Shown: in pieces, positions 41,106 through 48,810 of the stretch | Numbering within the stretch: the stretch's first letter is position 1 | Layout of the letters: each line of letters begins with the position of its first letter | From: Streptomyces sp. 1-11 | Lineage (GTDB): Bacteria > Actinomycetota > Actinomycetes > Streptomycetales > Streptomycetaceae | DNA length: 64,000 nt | Direction of reading: 5' to 3' | NCBI RefSeq assembly: GCF_007176755.1 | Contig: NZ_BJTV01000002.1 | Coordinates: forward strand, 186,655-250,654 | Notes under the pieces: model-generated | What the model was told of the DNA's origin: nothing | The model's input: the letters and a program-made list of their open reading frames with translations, nothing else | Database searches by the model: none | Program-made: the position numbers and the translations under genes

Positions 41106-42224
41106 TCAGCCGCGCAGGGCGTGGGCGAGTGCGTCCACCACGCGCTGCTGCTGGTCCTGGGTGATGTGCGGGTGGAGCGGGAGCGACAGGATGCGCTCCG
41201 CCGCCTTCTCGGCGTTCGGGAAGTCGCCCCGGCCGTGGCCGAGCCGGCGGTAGGCCGGGGTCAGGTGGACCGGCGCCGGGTAGTGCACCCCGGCGCCGAT
41301 GCCCTCGGCGTTGAGCTTGCCGACGATGTCGTCGCGGTCGGCCCCGTCGACCTGGACGACGTAGAGGTGCCACACGTGGACGTTGCCGGGCGCCGTCACC
41401 GGGAGCACGACCCGTCCGGCCGCGGCGAGGCCGGCGAGCAGTTCGTCGTAGCGGGCCGCGGCCGCCCGGCGGGCCGCGTTGCCGGCCGCGAGGCGCTTCA
41501 GCTTCGCCCGCAGGACGACGGCCTGCAGCCCGTCCAGCCGGCTGTTGAAGCCCGGCACGTCGTGGCGGTACTTGGCGACGCCGCCGTGGTTGGCGATGGC
41601 GCGCACCAGGCCGGCCCGCTCCTCGTCGTCGGTGAGCACCGCGCCCGCGTCGCCGTAGGCGCCCAGGTTCTTGCCCGGGTAGAAGCTGGTCGCCGCGATG
41701 CCGCCGCTGCCCGGGGACCGGCCGTCGCGGGTGGCGCCCTGGCACTGTGCGGCGTCCTCGACCAGTGCCACCCCTTCGGGCAGGCGGCCGGCCAGCGCGG
41801 TCACGTCGGCCATCTGCCCGTACAGGTGCACCGGCACCACCGCGCGGGTGGCCGGGCCGACCGCGTCCAGCGCGGCCTGCGGGTCGAGCAGGCCGGTGCC
41901 GGGCTCGCAGTCCGCGAGGACCGGCCGCGCGCCGGTCCTGGCCACCGCGCCCGCGGTGGCGATGAAGGTGTTGGCGGGCACCACGACCTCGTCGCCGGGC
42001 CCCACCCCGTTCGCCCGCAGGGCGAGTTCGACGGCGTCGGTGCCGTTGGCGACGCCCACGCAGTGCGCGACGCCGCCGAAGCCGGCGTACTCGCGCTCGA
42101 ACAGGCGGACCTCCTCGCCGCCGATGAACGCGGTGTTCGCCAGGACGCGTTCGAAGCCGGCCCGTACCTCGTCGGCGACCTCCTCGTGGGCCGCCTTGAG
42201 GTCCACGAGCGGTATCTGGTTCAT
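41106..42224 (-). CDS. DegT/DnrJ/EryC1/StrS-family sugar aminotransferase (WlbC/WbpE-like)
   Basis: This is a 372-residue PLP enzyme. NQIPLVDLKAAHEEVADEVR and GGEEVRLFEREYAGFGGVAH begin the fold. GVANGTDAVELALRANGVGP binds the cofactor phosphate, VEDAAQCQGATRDGR holds the cofactor Asp, and SFYPGKNLGAYGDAGAVLTD has the Schiff-base lysine. The I-P-L-V-D-L-K start is characteristic of aminotransferases acting on UDP-3-keto sugars (WlbC/WbpE, FdtB, QdtB), which would fit the Gfo/Idh/MocA oxidoreductase at 45073 and the acetyltransferase at 22212. It overlaps the acyltransferase gene by 4 bp in a coupled operon. Confidence 0.9.
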   Translation of the reverse strand: MNQIPLVDLKAAHEEVADEVRAGFERVLANTAFIGGEEVRLFEREYAGFGGVAHCVGVANGTDAVELALRANGVGPGDEVVVPANTFIATAGAVARTGARPVLADCEPGTGLLDPQAALDAVGPATRAVVPVHLYGQMADVTALAGRLPEGVALVEDAAQCQGATRDGRSPGSGGIAATSFYPGKNLGAYGDAGAVLTDDEERAGLVRAIANHGGVAKYRHDVPGFNSRLDGLQAVVLRAKLKRLAAGNAARRAAAARYDELLAGLAAAGRVVLPVTAPGNVHVWHLYVVQVDGADRDDIVGKLNAEGIGAGVHYPAPVHLTPAYRRLGHGRGDFPNAEKAAERILSLPLHPHITQDQQQRVVDALAHALRG

Positions 42225-42931
42225 GTGACCGGTCCCCCCAGTGCATGCGTCGCGAAGTCGCTCTCGCCCCGCGCCAGTTGATCGAGCGCGGGCGGGTCCG
42301 CCGCGCGCAGCCGCCGGGCCGGGCTTCCCGCCCAGACCTCGCCCGGCGGCACATCGCCGAGCACGGCGCTCCCCATCCCGATCAGCGACCAGGCGCCGAC
42401 CGTCGTGCCTTCCCTGATCAGGGAGCCGGAGCCCAGATAGGCGCCCCGCTCCACCCGTACGCCCCCGCCCAGGCGGACGCCGGAGGCGATGGTGGCGCAG
42501 TCCCCGACCACGTCGTCATGGGTCAGGACGGCCTGCGGCATGACCGCGACGTGCGCGCCCACCCGCACGGCGGCGGTCAGCGCGCAGTGCGCGAGCAGCA
42601 CCGAGCCGGGGCCGATCTCGGAGGTCCGCGACACCGAGGCGGTCGGGTGGACCACGGTGGCGTAGCGGTCGGCGGGCAGTCCGAGTCTGGCGACCAGCCG
42701 GGCGCGGGACGCGTAGTCCCCCGGGTTGCCCACGCAGACGACGACCCGGGCCCGGGACAGGTCGTGGACCAGGTCGCAGCCGCCGAGGACGGGCACGCCG
42801 TCCACCTCGGTGCCGTGCAGGGCGGCGTTGTCGTCGAGGTGCCCGAGCAGCTCGGTGCCGCCCGCGTCCCGCACGGCCTGTGCGGTCTCCCGGGCGAAGC
42901 CGCCGGCGCCGACGATCAGCAGCCCGTTCAT
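42221..42931 (-). CDS. NeuD/PglD-like sugar O- or N-acyltransferase
   Basis: This is a 236-residue protein. An N-terminal Rossmann-like domain (LLIVGAGGFARETAQAVRDA, LLGHLDDNAAL, VVCVGNPGDYASRARLVARL) is followed by a left-handed beta-helix with hexapeptides (SEIGPGSVLLAHCALTAAVR, HVAVMPQAVLTHDDVVGDCA, LGSGSLIREGTTVGAWSLIG). The histidine in LTHDD is the likely general base. PglD/NeuD/VioB enzymes acetylate an amino sugar or sialic-acid-like substrate with acetyl-CoA. It lies between two DegT aminotransferase genes with 4-bp overlaps on both sides, so it probably acetylates the product of one of them. Confidence 0.88.
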   Translation of the reverse strand: MNGLLIVGAGGFARETAQAVRDAGGTELLGHLDDNAALHGTEVDGVPVLGGCDLVHDLSRARVVVCVGNPGDYASRARLVARLGLPADRYATVVHPTASVSRTSEIGPGSVLLAHCALTAAVRVGAHVAVMPQAVLTHDDVVGDCATIASGVRLGGGVRVERGAYLGSGSLIREGTTVGAWSLIGMGSAVLGDVPPGEVWAGSPARRLRAADPPALDQLARGESDFATHALGGPVT

Positions 42932-44064
42932 CCGCCGGCCTGTTCGCGCAGGGCCGTCACGACGCGGTCCTGCTGGGCCTCGGTCATCGTGTGGAACAGC
43001 GGCAGGATCAGCGAGTCACGGCTGATCCGCTCGGTGACCGGGAGCGGGGCGTGGGGGTGGCCGGCGTAGGCGGGTTCGAGGTGCGCCGCCATGATCCCGC
43101 GCCGGGCGGAGACCCCGGTTCCGGCGAGTGCCGCCAGCAGGCCGTCCCGGCCGACGGGGAAGTCCTCGTCCAGGAGCACCCAGTAGGACTGGAAGTTGCT
43201 CTGCCCGTGCGCGGGGTCGCGCACCGGGGTGAGGCCGGGGACGTCGCGCAGCGCCGCGTCGTAGCGGGCCGCCAGTTCGCGCCGGCGGGCGATCATCGCG
43301 TCGAGCCTGCCGAGCTGGACCAGGCCGATCGCGGCCTGGACGTCCGTCATCCGGTAGTTGAAGCCGACCTCCAGGTAGCTCTCCAGGACCGGCTTGCTGC
43401 TCGCGTGGCGTTCGGCCGCCGAGGCGTTCATGCCGTGCTCGCGCAGCCGCCGCAGGCGGGCCGCCCATGCGGCGTCGTCGGTGGTGACCATGCCGCCCTC
43501 GCCGGTGGTGACGAGCTTGCGCGGATGGAAGGACCAGGCGGCGAGCAGCGCGCCGTGGCCGACCGGCTTGCCGCCGACGGTGGAGCCGATGGCACAGGCC
43601 GCGTCCTCCACCAGCGGCAGGTCCCAGTCGGCGCAGGCGGCGCGCAGGGCGTGCACGTCGGCCGGCACGCCGCCCTGGTGGACGGCGAGGACGGCCCGGG
43701 TGCGGGGGGTGCGGACGGCGTCGACGGTGGCCGGGGTGAGGTTGCCGGTCGCGGGGTCGACGTCGGCGAAGACGGGTTCGGCCCCGACGTAGCGCACGGC
43801 GTTGGCGGTGGCGATGAACGACAGCGAGGGCACCACGACCTCGTCGCCGGGGCCGAGGCCGAGCACGACGAGGGACAGGTGCAGGGCGGTGGTGCAGGAG
43901 CTGACCGCGACGGCGTGCTCGGCGCCCACCCGCTCCGCGAAGGCCCGCTCGAACGCGGCGACCCGGGGGCCCTGGGCGACCCAGCCGGACAGCACCGCCT
44001 CGGAGGCGGCCCGGGCCTCCTCCTCGCCGAGCCAGGGGATCATCACGGGGATGCGGTCGCTCAC
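42928..44064 (-). CDS. DegT/DnrJ/EryC1/StrS-family sugar aminotransferase (PglE/LegC-like)
   Basis: This 378-residue protein starts at a GTG overlapping the previous stop (GTGA). IPWLGEEEARAASEAVLSGW and VAQGPRVAAFERAFAERVGA start the fold. VAVSSCTTALHLSLVVLGLG binds cofactor phosphate, VEDAACAIGSTVGG holds the cofactor Asp, and AWSFHPRKLVTTGEGGMVTT contains the Schiff-base lysine. The P-W-L-G-E-E-E-A start resembles PglE/LegC-type enzymes acting on UDP-4-keto-6-deoxy sugars, and the adjacent PglD-like acyltransferase supports that. No 4,6-dehydratase was recognised in the window, so the source of a 4-keto substrate is open. Confidence 0.9.
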   Translation of the reverse strand: MSDRIPVMIPWLGEEEARAASEAVLSGWVAQGPRVAAFERAFAERVGAEHAVAVSSCTTALHLSLVVLGLGPGDEVVVPSLSFIATANAVRYVGAEPVFADVDPATGNLTPATVDAVRTPRTRAVLAVHQGGVPADVHALRAACADWDLPLVEDAACAIGSTVGGKPVGHGALLAAWSFHPRKLVTTGEGGMVTTDDAAWAARLRRLREHGMNASAAERHASSKPVLESYLEVGFNYRMTDVQAAIGLVQLGRLDAMIARRRELAARYDAALRDVPGLTPVRDPAHGQSNFQSYWVLLDEDFPVGRDGLLAALAGTGVSARRGIMAAHLEPAYAGHPHAPLPVTERISRDSLILPLFHTMTEAQQDRVVTALREQAGG

Positions 44065-45044
44065 CGGGCCGCCTCCCCCGCGGCGCGCTCCGCACGCCAC
44101 CAGTCCACCAGGTCCCTGAGTCCGGTGCGCAGGTCGATCCGCGCGGTGAAGCCGAGCCGTTCGGCGGCGCGCGAGGTGTCCGCGAGCCGCCGGACCACGC
44201 CGTTCACCGCGCGGGCCGGCCCGTGCTCCGGCTCCAGGCCCTCGGCGCCCATCGCCTCCAGCAGGCACTGGGCGAGCTCCTTCAGCGAGGTCTCGGTGCC
44301 GCTGGCGACGTTGAAGACCTCGTCGGTCAGGTCGGACTCGGCGGCCAGCACATTGGCCCTGGCGATGTCCCGGACGTCGACGAAGTCCATGGTCTGGCTG
44401 CCGTCGCCGAGGATCAGCGGCGGCTCGCCCGACTCGATGCGCTCCATCCAGCGGATGAGCACCTCGGTGTAGAGGCCGTGGATGTCCATCCGGGGGCCGT
44501 AGACGTTGAAGTACCGCAGGGCCACGTAGTCCAGGCCGTACATGGCGTGGAAGCTGCGCAGCATGCCCTCGTTGAAGGCCTTGGCCGCGCCGTAGAAGGT
44601 GTCGTTGTTGTACGGGTGGTGGCGTTCGGTGGTCGGGAAGTCCTCGGCCATGCCGTAGACGGAGGCCGAGGACGAGGCGATCACCTTGCCGACCCCGGCC
44701 TGGACCGCCGCCTCCAGGACGTTGAAGGTGCCGTCGACCATGACCTCGTTGGCGAGCCGGGGCTCCTCCGCGCACTGCGTGATGCGGATCGCGGCGAGGT
44801 GGAACACCAGATCGGCGCCGTCGGTGGCCTTCCGCACCGCGGCGGCGTCGCGGATGTCGCCCTCGACGACCTCGACGACGCCGCTGTCCAGGGCGCGGGC
44901 CAGGTTGCCCATCCGCCCTCGGACGAAGTTGTCCAGCACGACGATCTCGCGGGCACCGCCCTCGGCCAGGAGGTCGACGAGATTGGACCCGATGGTCCCC
45001 GCCCCTCCGGTGACCAGGATCTTCTTGCCCCGTACGCTGCTCAA
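44061..45044 (-). CDS. NAD-dependent epimerase/dehydratase (extended SDR)
   Basis: This is a 327-residue protein. The best start is a TTG at 45044 with a purine-rich AGGGAGAGGG upstream; no ATG or GTG fits. KKILVTGGAGTIGSNLVDLL is the NAD-binding G-x-x-G-x-x-G motif. DLVFHLAAIRITQCAEEPRL, IASSSASVYGMAEDFPTTER and the Y-x-x-x-K in DTFYGAAKAFNEGMLRSF complete the catalytic triad, and YFNVYGPRMDIHGLYTEVLI is the substrate loop. It most resembles UDP-glucose/UDP-GlcNAc 4-epimerases. It could supply UDP-galactose-type donors or uronic acids of the galacto series. It is coupled to the aminotransferase gene downstream. Confidence 0.88.
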   Translation of the reverse strand: MSSVRGKKILVTGGAGTIGSNLVDLLAEGGAREIVVLDNFVRGRMGNLARALDSGVVEVVEGDIRDAAAVRKATDGADLVFHLAAIRITQCAEEPRLANEVMVDGTFNVLEAAVQAGVGKVIASSSASVYGMAEDFPTTERHHPYNNDTFYGAAKAFNEGMLRSFHAMYGLDYVALRYFNVYGPRMDIHGLYTEVLIRWMERIESGEPPLILGDGSQTMDFVDVRDIARANVLAAESDLTDEVFNVASGTETSLKELAQCLLEAMGAEGLEPEHGPARAVNGVVRRLADTSRAAERLGFTARIDLRTGLRDLVDWWRAERAAGEAAR

Positions 45045-45072
45045 CTGAAGTGCCCTCTCCCTAGTGGAACTG

Positions 45073-46128
45073 TCAATGCCCGGCGCGCAGGCCGACGACC
45101 GCGCCGCGGAACTCCAGGCTCCGGGAGGCCGCTTCGAGGATGTCCAGCACGCGCAGTCCGGCCCGGCCGTCGGTCAGCGGGGCCCGCCCGCCCCTGATCG
45201 CGTCGGCGAACTCGTCGACCATGCTGCGCAGCGCTTCCTTCTCGCCGATCGCGGGGGCGACCATGTCACCGGAGCGGTAGGAGACGAGCATCTCCCGGCG
45301 CTCGTCCGCGCCGATCTCCTGCGGCGCGGCCAGGTCCACCCCGCGGTCGTAGACCGCGACGCGCTGCACCGGGTTGAGGTCGTCCCAGATCAGGGTGCGC
45401 TTGGAGCCGCCGACCATGGTGGTGCGCACCTTGGTCGGGGAGAGCCAGTTGACGTGCACGTGGGCGATGGCGCCGGTGTTGAGCTGCAGCGTCAGGTAGG
45501 CCACGCAGGCCTGTCCCGCGCCGATCGGGTCGGCCCCGTGGGCGGCGACGGCGACCGGTTCGACGTTGTCGGGGAGGATGAAGTCCAGGATGGACAGGTC
45601 GTGCGGGGCGAGGTCCCACAGGACGTCGATGTCCTTCTGGACGAGTCCGAGGTTGATCCGCACCGAGTCGACGAAGTGGATCTCGCCGAGTTCCCCGGAG
45701 CGGACCATGTCGCGGATGCGGCCCACGGCGGGCGTGTAGCAGTAGGTGTGGTCGCACATCAGGGTGAGCCCGCGCTCCTCCGCCTCGGCGACCAGGCGCA
45801 TCCCGTCGGCGTAGGTGGCCGCGAGCGGCTTCTCCACCAGGACGTGCTTGCCGGCTCGCAGGGCGGCCAGGGCGATGTCGAGGTGGGTCCCGGCGGGTGT
45901 GGCCACGGCGACGGCGGCCACGTCGGGGTCGGCCAGGACGGCCGCGTAGTCCGAGGTGGCCTGGACCGTCGAGTAGCCGCCGAGGACCCGCTGGGCCCGG
46001 TCCACGTCGAGGTCGCACAGCCAGCGCAGCCGGAACCGGTCGCTGGCCTGGAAGTTGCGTACGAGGTTGGGGCCCCAGTAGCCGGCCCCGACGACCGCGA
46101 CCCCCAGCGGATCCGTGGTCTGCGTCAC
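45073..46128 (-). CDS. Gfo/Idh/MocA-family oxidoreductase (WlbA-like)
   Basis: This protein is about 351 residues. I prefer the GTG at 46128, which has GAAGGAAGAGGG upstream, over an ATG 24 nt earlier that overlaps the previous stop. PLGVAVVGAGYWGPNLVRNF is the NAD-binding motif, AVATPAGTHLDIALAALRAG and HVLVEKPLAATYADGMRLV contain the E-K-P signature, and LWDLAPHDLSILDFILPD carries the His of the active site. The G-Y-W-G-P-N-L-x-R and D-L-A-P-H-D-L-S motifs are typical of WlbA/WbpB-type enzymes, which oxidise UDP-GlcNAcA at C3. It therefore anchors the proposed diacetamido-uronate route. Confidence 0.9.
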   Translation of the reverse strand: MTQTTDPLGVAVVGAGYWGPNLVRNFQASDRFRLRWLCDLDVDRAQRVLGGYSTVQATSDYAAVLADPDVAAVAVATPAGTHLDIALAALRAGKHVLVEKPLAATYADGMRLVAEAEERGLTLMCDHTYCYTPAVGRIRDMVRSGELGEIHFVDSVRINLGLVQKDIDVLWDLAPHDLSILDFILPDNVEPVAVAAHGADPIGAGQACVAYLTLQLNTGAIAHVHVNWLSPTKVRTTMVGGSKRTLIWDDLNPVQRVAVYDRGVDLAAPQEIGADERREMLVSYRSGDMVAPAIGEKEALRSMVDEFADAIRGGRAPLTDGRAGLRVLDILEAASRSLEFRGAVVGLRAGH

Positions 46129-46151
46129 TGCGTCCCTCTTCCTTCGGTCCA

Positions 46152-47594
46152 TCAGTAGGCCCCCGCTCCGCGCACCACGGCCGACCCGGTGCGCAGCAGG
46201 ATGGTCAGGTCGAGGCCGATCGACCAGTTGTCCACGTATCCGAGGTCGAGCCGGACGGCCTCGTCCCAGGGCAGGTCGGAGCGGCCGCTGACCTGCCACA
46301 GTCCGGTGAGACCGGGCTTCACCAGCAGCCGGCGTTTGATGTCCGGCGTGTACTCCTCGACCTCCTCGGGCAGCGAAGGGCGGGGGCCGACGAGCGACAT
46401 GTGCCCTCTCACCACGTTGATGAGCTGCGGGAGTTCGTCGAGCGAGCTGCGGCGCAGCACCGAGCCGACCCGGGTGATCCGGGGGTCCTCCTTCACCTTG
46501 AACAGCAGCCCGTCGCTGTTCTGGTTGAGGTGCTCCAGTTCCGCGCGGAGGGCCTCGGAGTCCTCCCGCATGGTGCGGAACTTCAGCATGGTGAACTGGT
46601 TCCCGTAGCGGCCCACCCGGCGCTGCCGGAAGAGGGCGGGGCCGGTGCTGTCCAGCCGGACGACCAGGGCGATCACCAGCATGGGCGGCAGCAGCACCAG
46701 CAGCAGGGCCGCGGCGAGCGCCCGGTCCAGCACCTCCTTGGGCAGCCGGGAAAACCGGGAGAGGTTGGGCGCCTGTATCCGCATCAGCGGGACCCCGTTG
46801 GTGGGCCGTACCACCAGCCGGGAGGCGGAGACGTCGGTCAGTACGGGCGCCACCAGGAAGTCGATGTCCTGGACGGCGGCCGTCCAGGACATCCGGCGCA
46901 GGACGGAGGCGTCGAACTCGGGGGCCGGGAGCGCCACGACGGTGCCGATGCCCATGGCCCGCGCGACGTCGTTCATGTCGGCGATCCCGCCGAGGACGGG
47001 GATCCCCAGCCCGCGGATCGCGACCGCGTTCTCCGGGTCGCTCAGGCACACCCCGGCGACCTGCAGCTCCTGTGCGCCGCCCGCCCGGCGCAGCACGCCG
47101 ACCAGTTCGACTATCGCGTGCGACGGACCGACCAGCAGCGTCGCGCTGCGGTCCCGGCCCCGCGCCCAGCGCCGGTGCAGTCGGCGGCGCAGCACGTACC
47201 GGACCGACAGCGCGATCAGGGCGGTGGGCGCCGCGGCCGCGATCATGTCGTGCAGCAGCCCCAGGTCGCGTGCGAACAGCCAGTAGGCGCACGCCGCCAG
47301 GGCCGGCAGGGCGACGGCCCCGCGCAGTACCCGCAGGTACTCCTCGGCGCCCAGGCCCAGCGCCCGGCGGTCGTACGAGCGATGGACGAGCATCGCCACG
47401 ATCCACAGCGGCGGCAGCACCAGCGCCACCGTCCAGCGGCCCCAGGCCCCGTGGACCACCAGGGCCGCGGCTACGGCCGCCAGGCCGTCCGCGACCAACA
47501 GGGCCGTACGGTAGTTCCGTTCCCAGCGTCTTCGGCGCGCTTCTGGACTCCTGTGATCCAGAAGCACCTGCTCATGCGTGACCTCAATGGTCAT
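46152..47594 (-). CDS. Polyprenyl-phosphate sugar-1-phosphate transferase (WbaP/CpsE family)
   Basis: This 480-residue protein starts the leftward operon. The N-terminal half has four membrane helices (LVADGLAAVAAALVVHGAWG, TVALVLPPLWIVAMLV and two more) and a Rossmann-like domain (ATLLVGPSHAIVELVGVLRR). The C-terminal catalytic domain has membrane helix 5 (LAAALLLVLLPPMLVIALVV), RVGRYGNQFTMLKFRTMRED, the K-E-D-P-R-I-T-R motif, LRRSSLDELPQLINVVRGHM, LVGPRPSLPEEVEEY and LLVKPGLTGLWQVSGRSDLP. This is the enzyme that starts a repeat unit by moving a hexose- or HexNAc-1-phosphate onto undecaprenyl phosphate. It is probably the committing step of the locus. Confidence 0.93.
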   Translation of the reverse strand: MTIEVTHEQVLLDHRSPEARRRRWERNYRTALLVADGLAAVAAALVVHGAWGRWTVALVLPPLWIVAMLVHRSYDRRALGLGAEEYLRVLRGAVALPALAACAYWLFARDLGLLHDMIAAAAPTALIALSVRYVLRRRLHRRWARGRDRSATLLVGPSHAIVELVGVLRRAGGAQELQVAGVCLSDPENAVAIRGLGIPVLGGIADMNDVARAMGIGTVVALPAPEFDASVLRRMSWTAAVQDIDFLVAPVLTDVSASRLVVRPTNGVPLMRIQAPNLSRFSRLPKEVLDRALAAALLLVLLPPMLVIALVVRLDSTGPALFRQRRVGRYGNQFTMLKFRTMREDSEALRAELEHLNQNSDGLLFKVKEDPRITRVGSVLRRSSLDELPQLINVVRGHMSLVGPRPSLPEEVEEYTPDIKRRLLVKPGLTGLWQVSGRSDLPWDEAVRLDLGYVDNWSIGLDLTILLRTGSAVVRGAGAY

Positions 47595-47935
47595 GCCCCC
47601 CCCACCACATGCGCGGCTACCCCTGACCGAGCGGTGCGGACATACGGTCGAAGTCCGCGGCCAGGGCCGGAACGACGCCGATGCGTCTCCTCAACACAAC
47701 GGCGCCGGAAAACCAGGGAGCGCCCAGCGGTTCCCCAACCGCTCTGCGTACCCTGCATGTTGGTTGTTGCCTGTGCCGTATCCGGTTCATGATTCCGCGA
47801 GTTGACGGAGCGTCAGGTGCGGAAGTCCCTCCCAAACCGGTGCGGCGGACCTCAATCTAGACCACTGAACGCAGTCGCGGGAACAGTTGGACGAAACACA
47901 CACCGCGATGCCGGCACCGGCGGCATACTGCCCGG
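47595..47935. promoter_or_regulatory. Divergent intergenic region with a perfect dyad at 47726-47743
   Basis: These 341 bp separate the leftward operon from a rightward glycosyltransferase gene and are less GC-rich than neighbours. AGCGGTT-CCCC-AACCGCT (47726-47743) is a perfect 7-bp inverted repeat, about 130 bp before the initiating transferase. It could be an operator or leader hairpin. No gene is seen. Confidence 0.5.
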
Positions 47936-48784
47936 GTGACGAGCATCGTGATCCCGGCTCACAACGAGGCGCGCGTCCTCGGCCGGCTCCTCGATTCGCT
48001 GCTGGCGGACCCCGCCGAGGACGAGACCGACATCGTGGTCGTGTGCAACGGCTGCACGGACGACACCGCCCGGATCGCGGCGGCGCGCGGCGCGCGCGTC
48101 CGGGTGGTCGAGATCCCGGTGCCCTCCAAGCACGCGGCCCTGCGGGCCGGCGACGAGCACGCACGGGGCTTCCCGCGCGTCTACGTGGACGCCGACGTCG
48201 TGATCACGGGCGCCGACGTGCGGGCGCTGACCGGGCCGCTGGACGACGACGCCTCCGGCGTCCTCGCCACCGCCCCCGAACGGCAGCTCCCGCTGGCCGC
48301 CTGCGCCTGGCCGGTGCGGGCCTACTACGGCGTGTGGCAGCGGCTCCCGGCGGTGCGCGAGGGGCTGTTCGGCCGGGGCGTCATCGCGGTCTCCAAGGCC
48401 GGGCACGCCCGGATCGCCGCCCTGCCGCCGCTGATGGCGGACGACCTGGCCGCGTCGTTGGCGTTCGCCCCCGGTGAGCGGCTCGTGGTCGGTGCGGCCC
48501 GGGTCGTGGTCCATCCGCCGCGCACCTGGTCGGACCTGCTCAGGCGACGGATCCGGGCCGCGGTGTCCACCGCCCAGGTCGAGCGGCACCAGGACCCGGC
48601 GCAGGCGTCGGCGCGCACCGGCAAGGCGGATCTGCTGGCCGTGGTCCGTGCGGAGCCGAGGCTCCTCGCGGGTGCCGTGGTCTTCGTCGCCGCGGCGGTC
48701 GTCGCCCGGTGGCGGGCCCGAAAGGCCATCAGGGAACGGGACTTCGGCACCTGGCTGCGGGACGAGAGCAGCCGGCAGAACTGA
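47936..48784 (+). CDS. Glycosyltransferase family 2 with C-terminal membrane helix
   Basis: This 282-residue protein starts at a GTG. TSIVIPAHNEARVLGRLLDS, IVVVCNGCTDDTARIAAARG, KHAALRAGDEHARGFPRVYV and DADVVITGADVRAL give the GT-A core with D-A-D as metal site. A hydrophobic segment near residue 245 (LLAGAVVFVAAAVVARWRAR) would anchor it to the membrane with catalysis on the cytoplasmic face. It lies just outside the leftward operon, followed after 26 bp by an MFS transporter gene, so it may belong to a separate small unit. Confidence 0.86.
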   Translation: MTSIVIPAHNEARVLGRLLDSLLADPAEDETDIVVVCNGCTDDTARIAAARGARVRVVEIPVPSKHAALRAGDEHARGFPRVYVDADVVITGADVRALTGPLDDDASGVLATAPERQLPLAACAWPVRAYYGVWQRLPAVREGLFGRGVIAVSKAGHARIAALPPLMADDLAASLAFAPGERLVVGAARVVVHPPRTWSDLLRRRIRAAVSTAQVERHQDPAQASARTGKADLLAVVRAEPRLLAGAVVFVAAAVVARWRARKAIRERDFGTWLRDESSRQN

Positions 48785-48810
48785 CCGCACCGCACCTGGA
48801 GTCCCCGACC

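Noticed and set aside
21083..47594. A dTDP-rhamnose pathway
   Set aside because: A thymidylyltransferase-like gene is present, but rmlB, rmlC and rmlD were not found, and the SDR protein at 44061 looks like a 4-epimerase.
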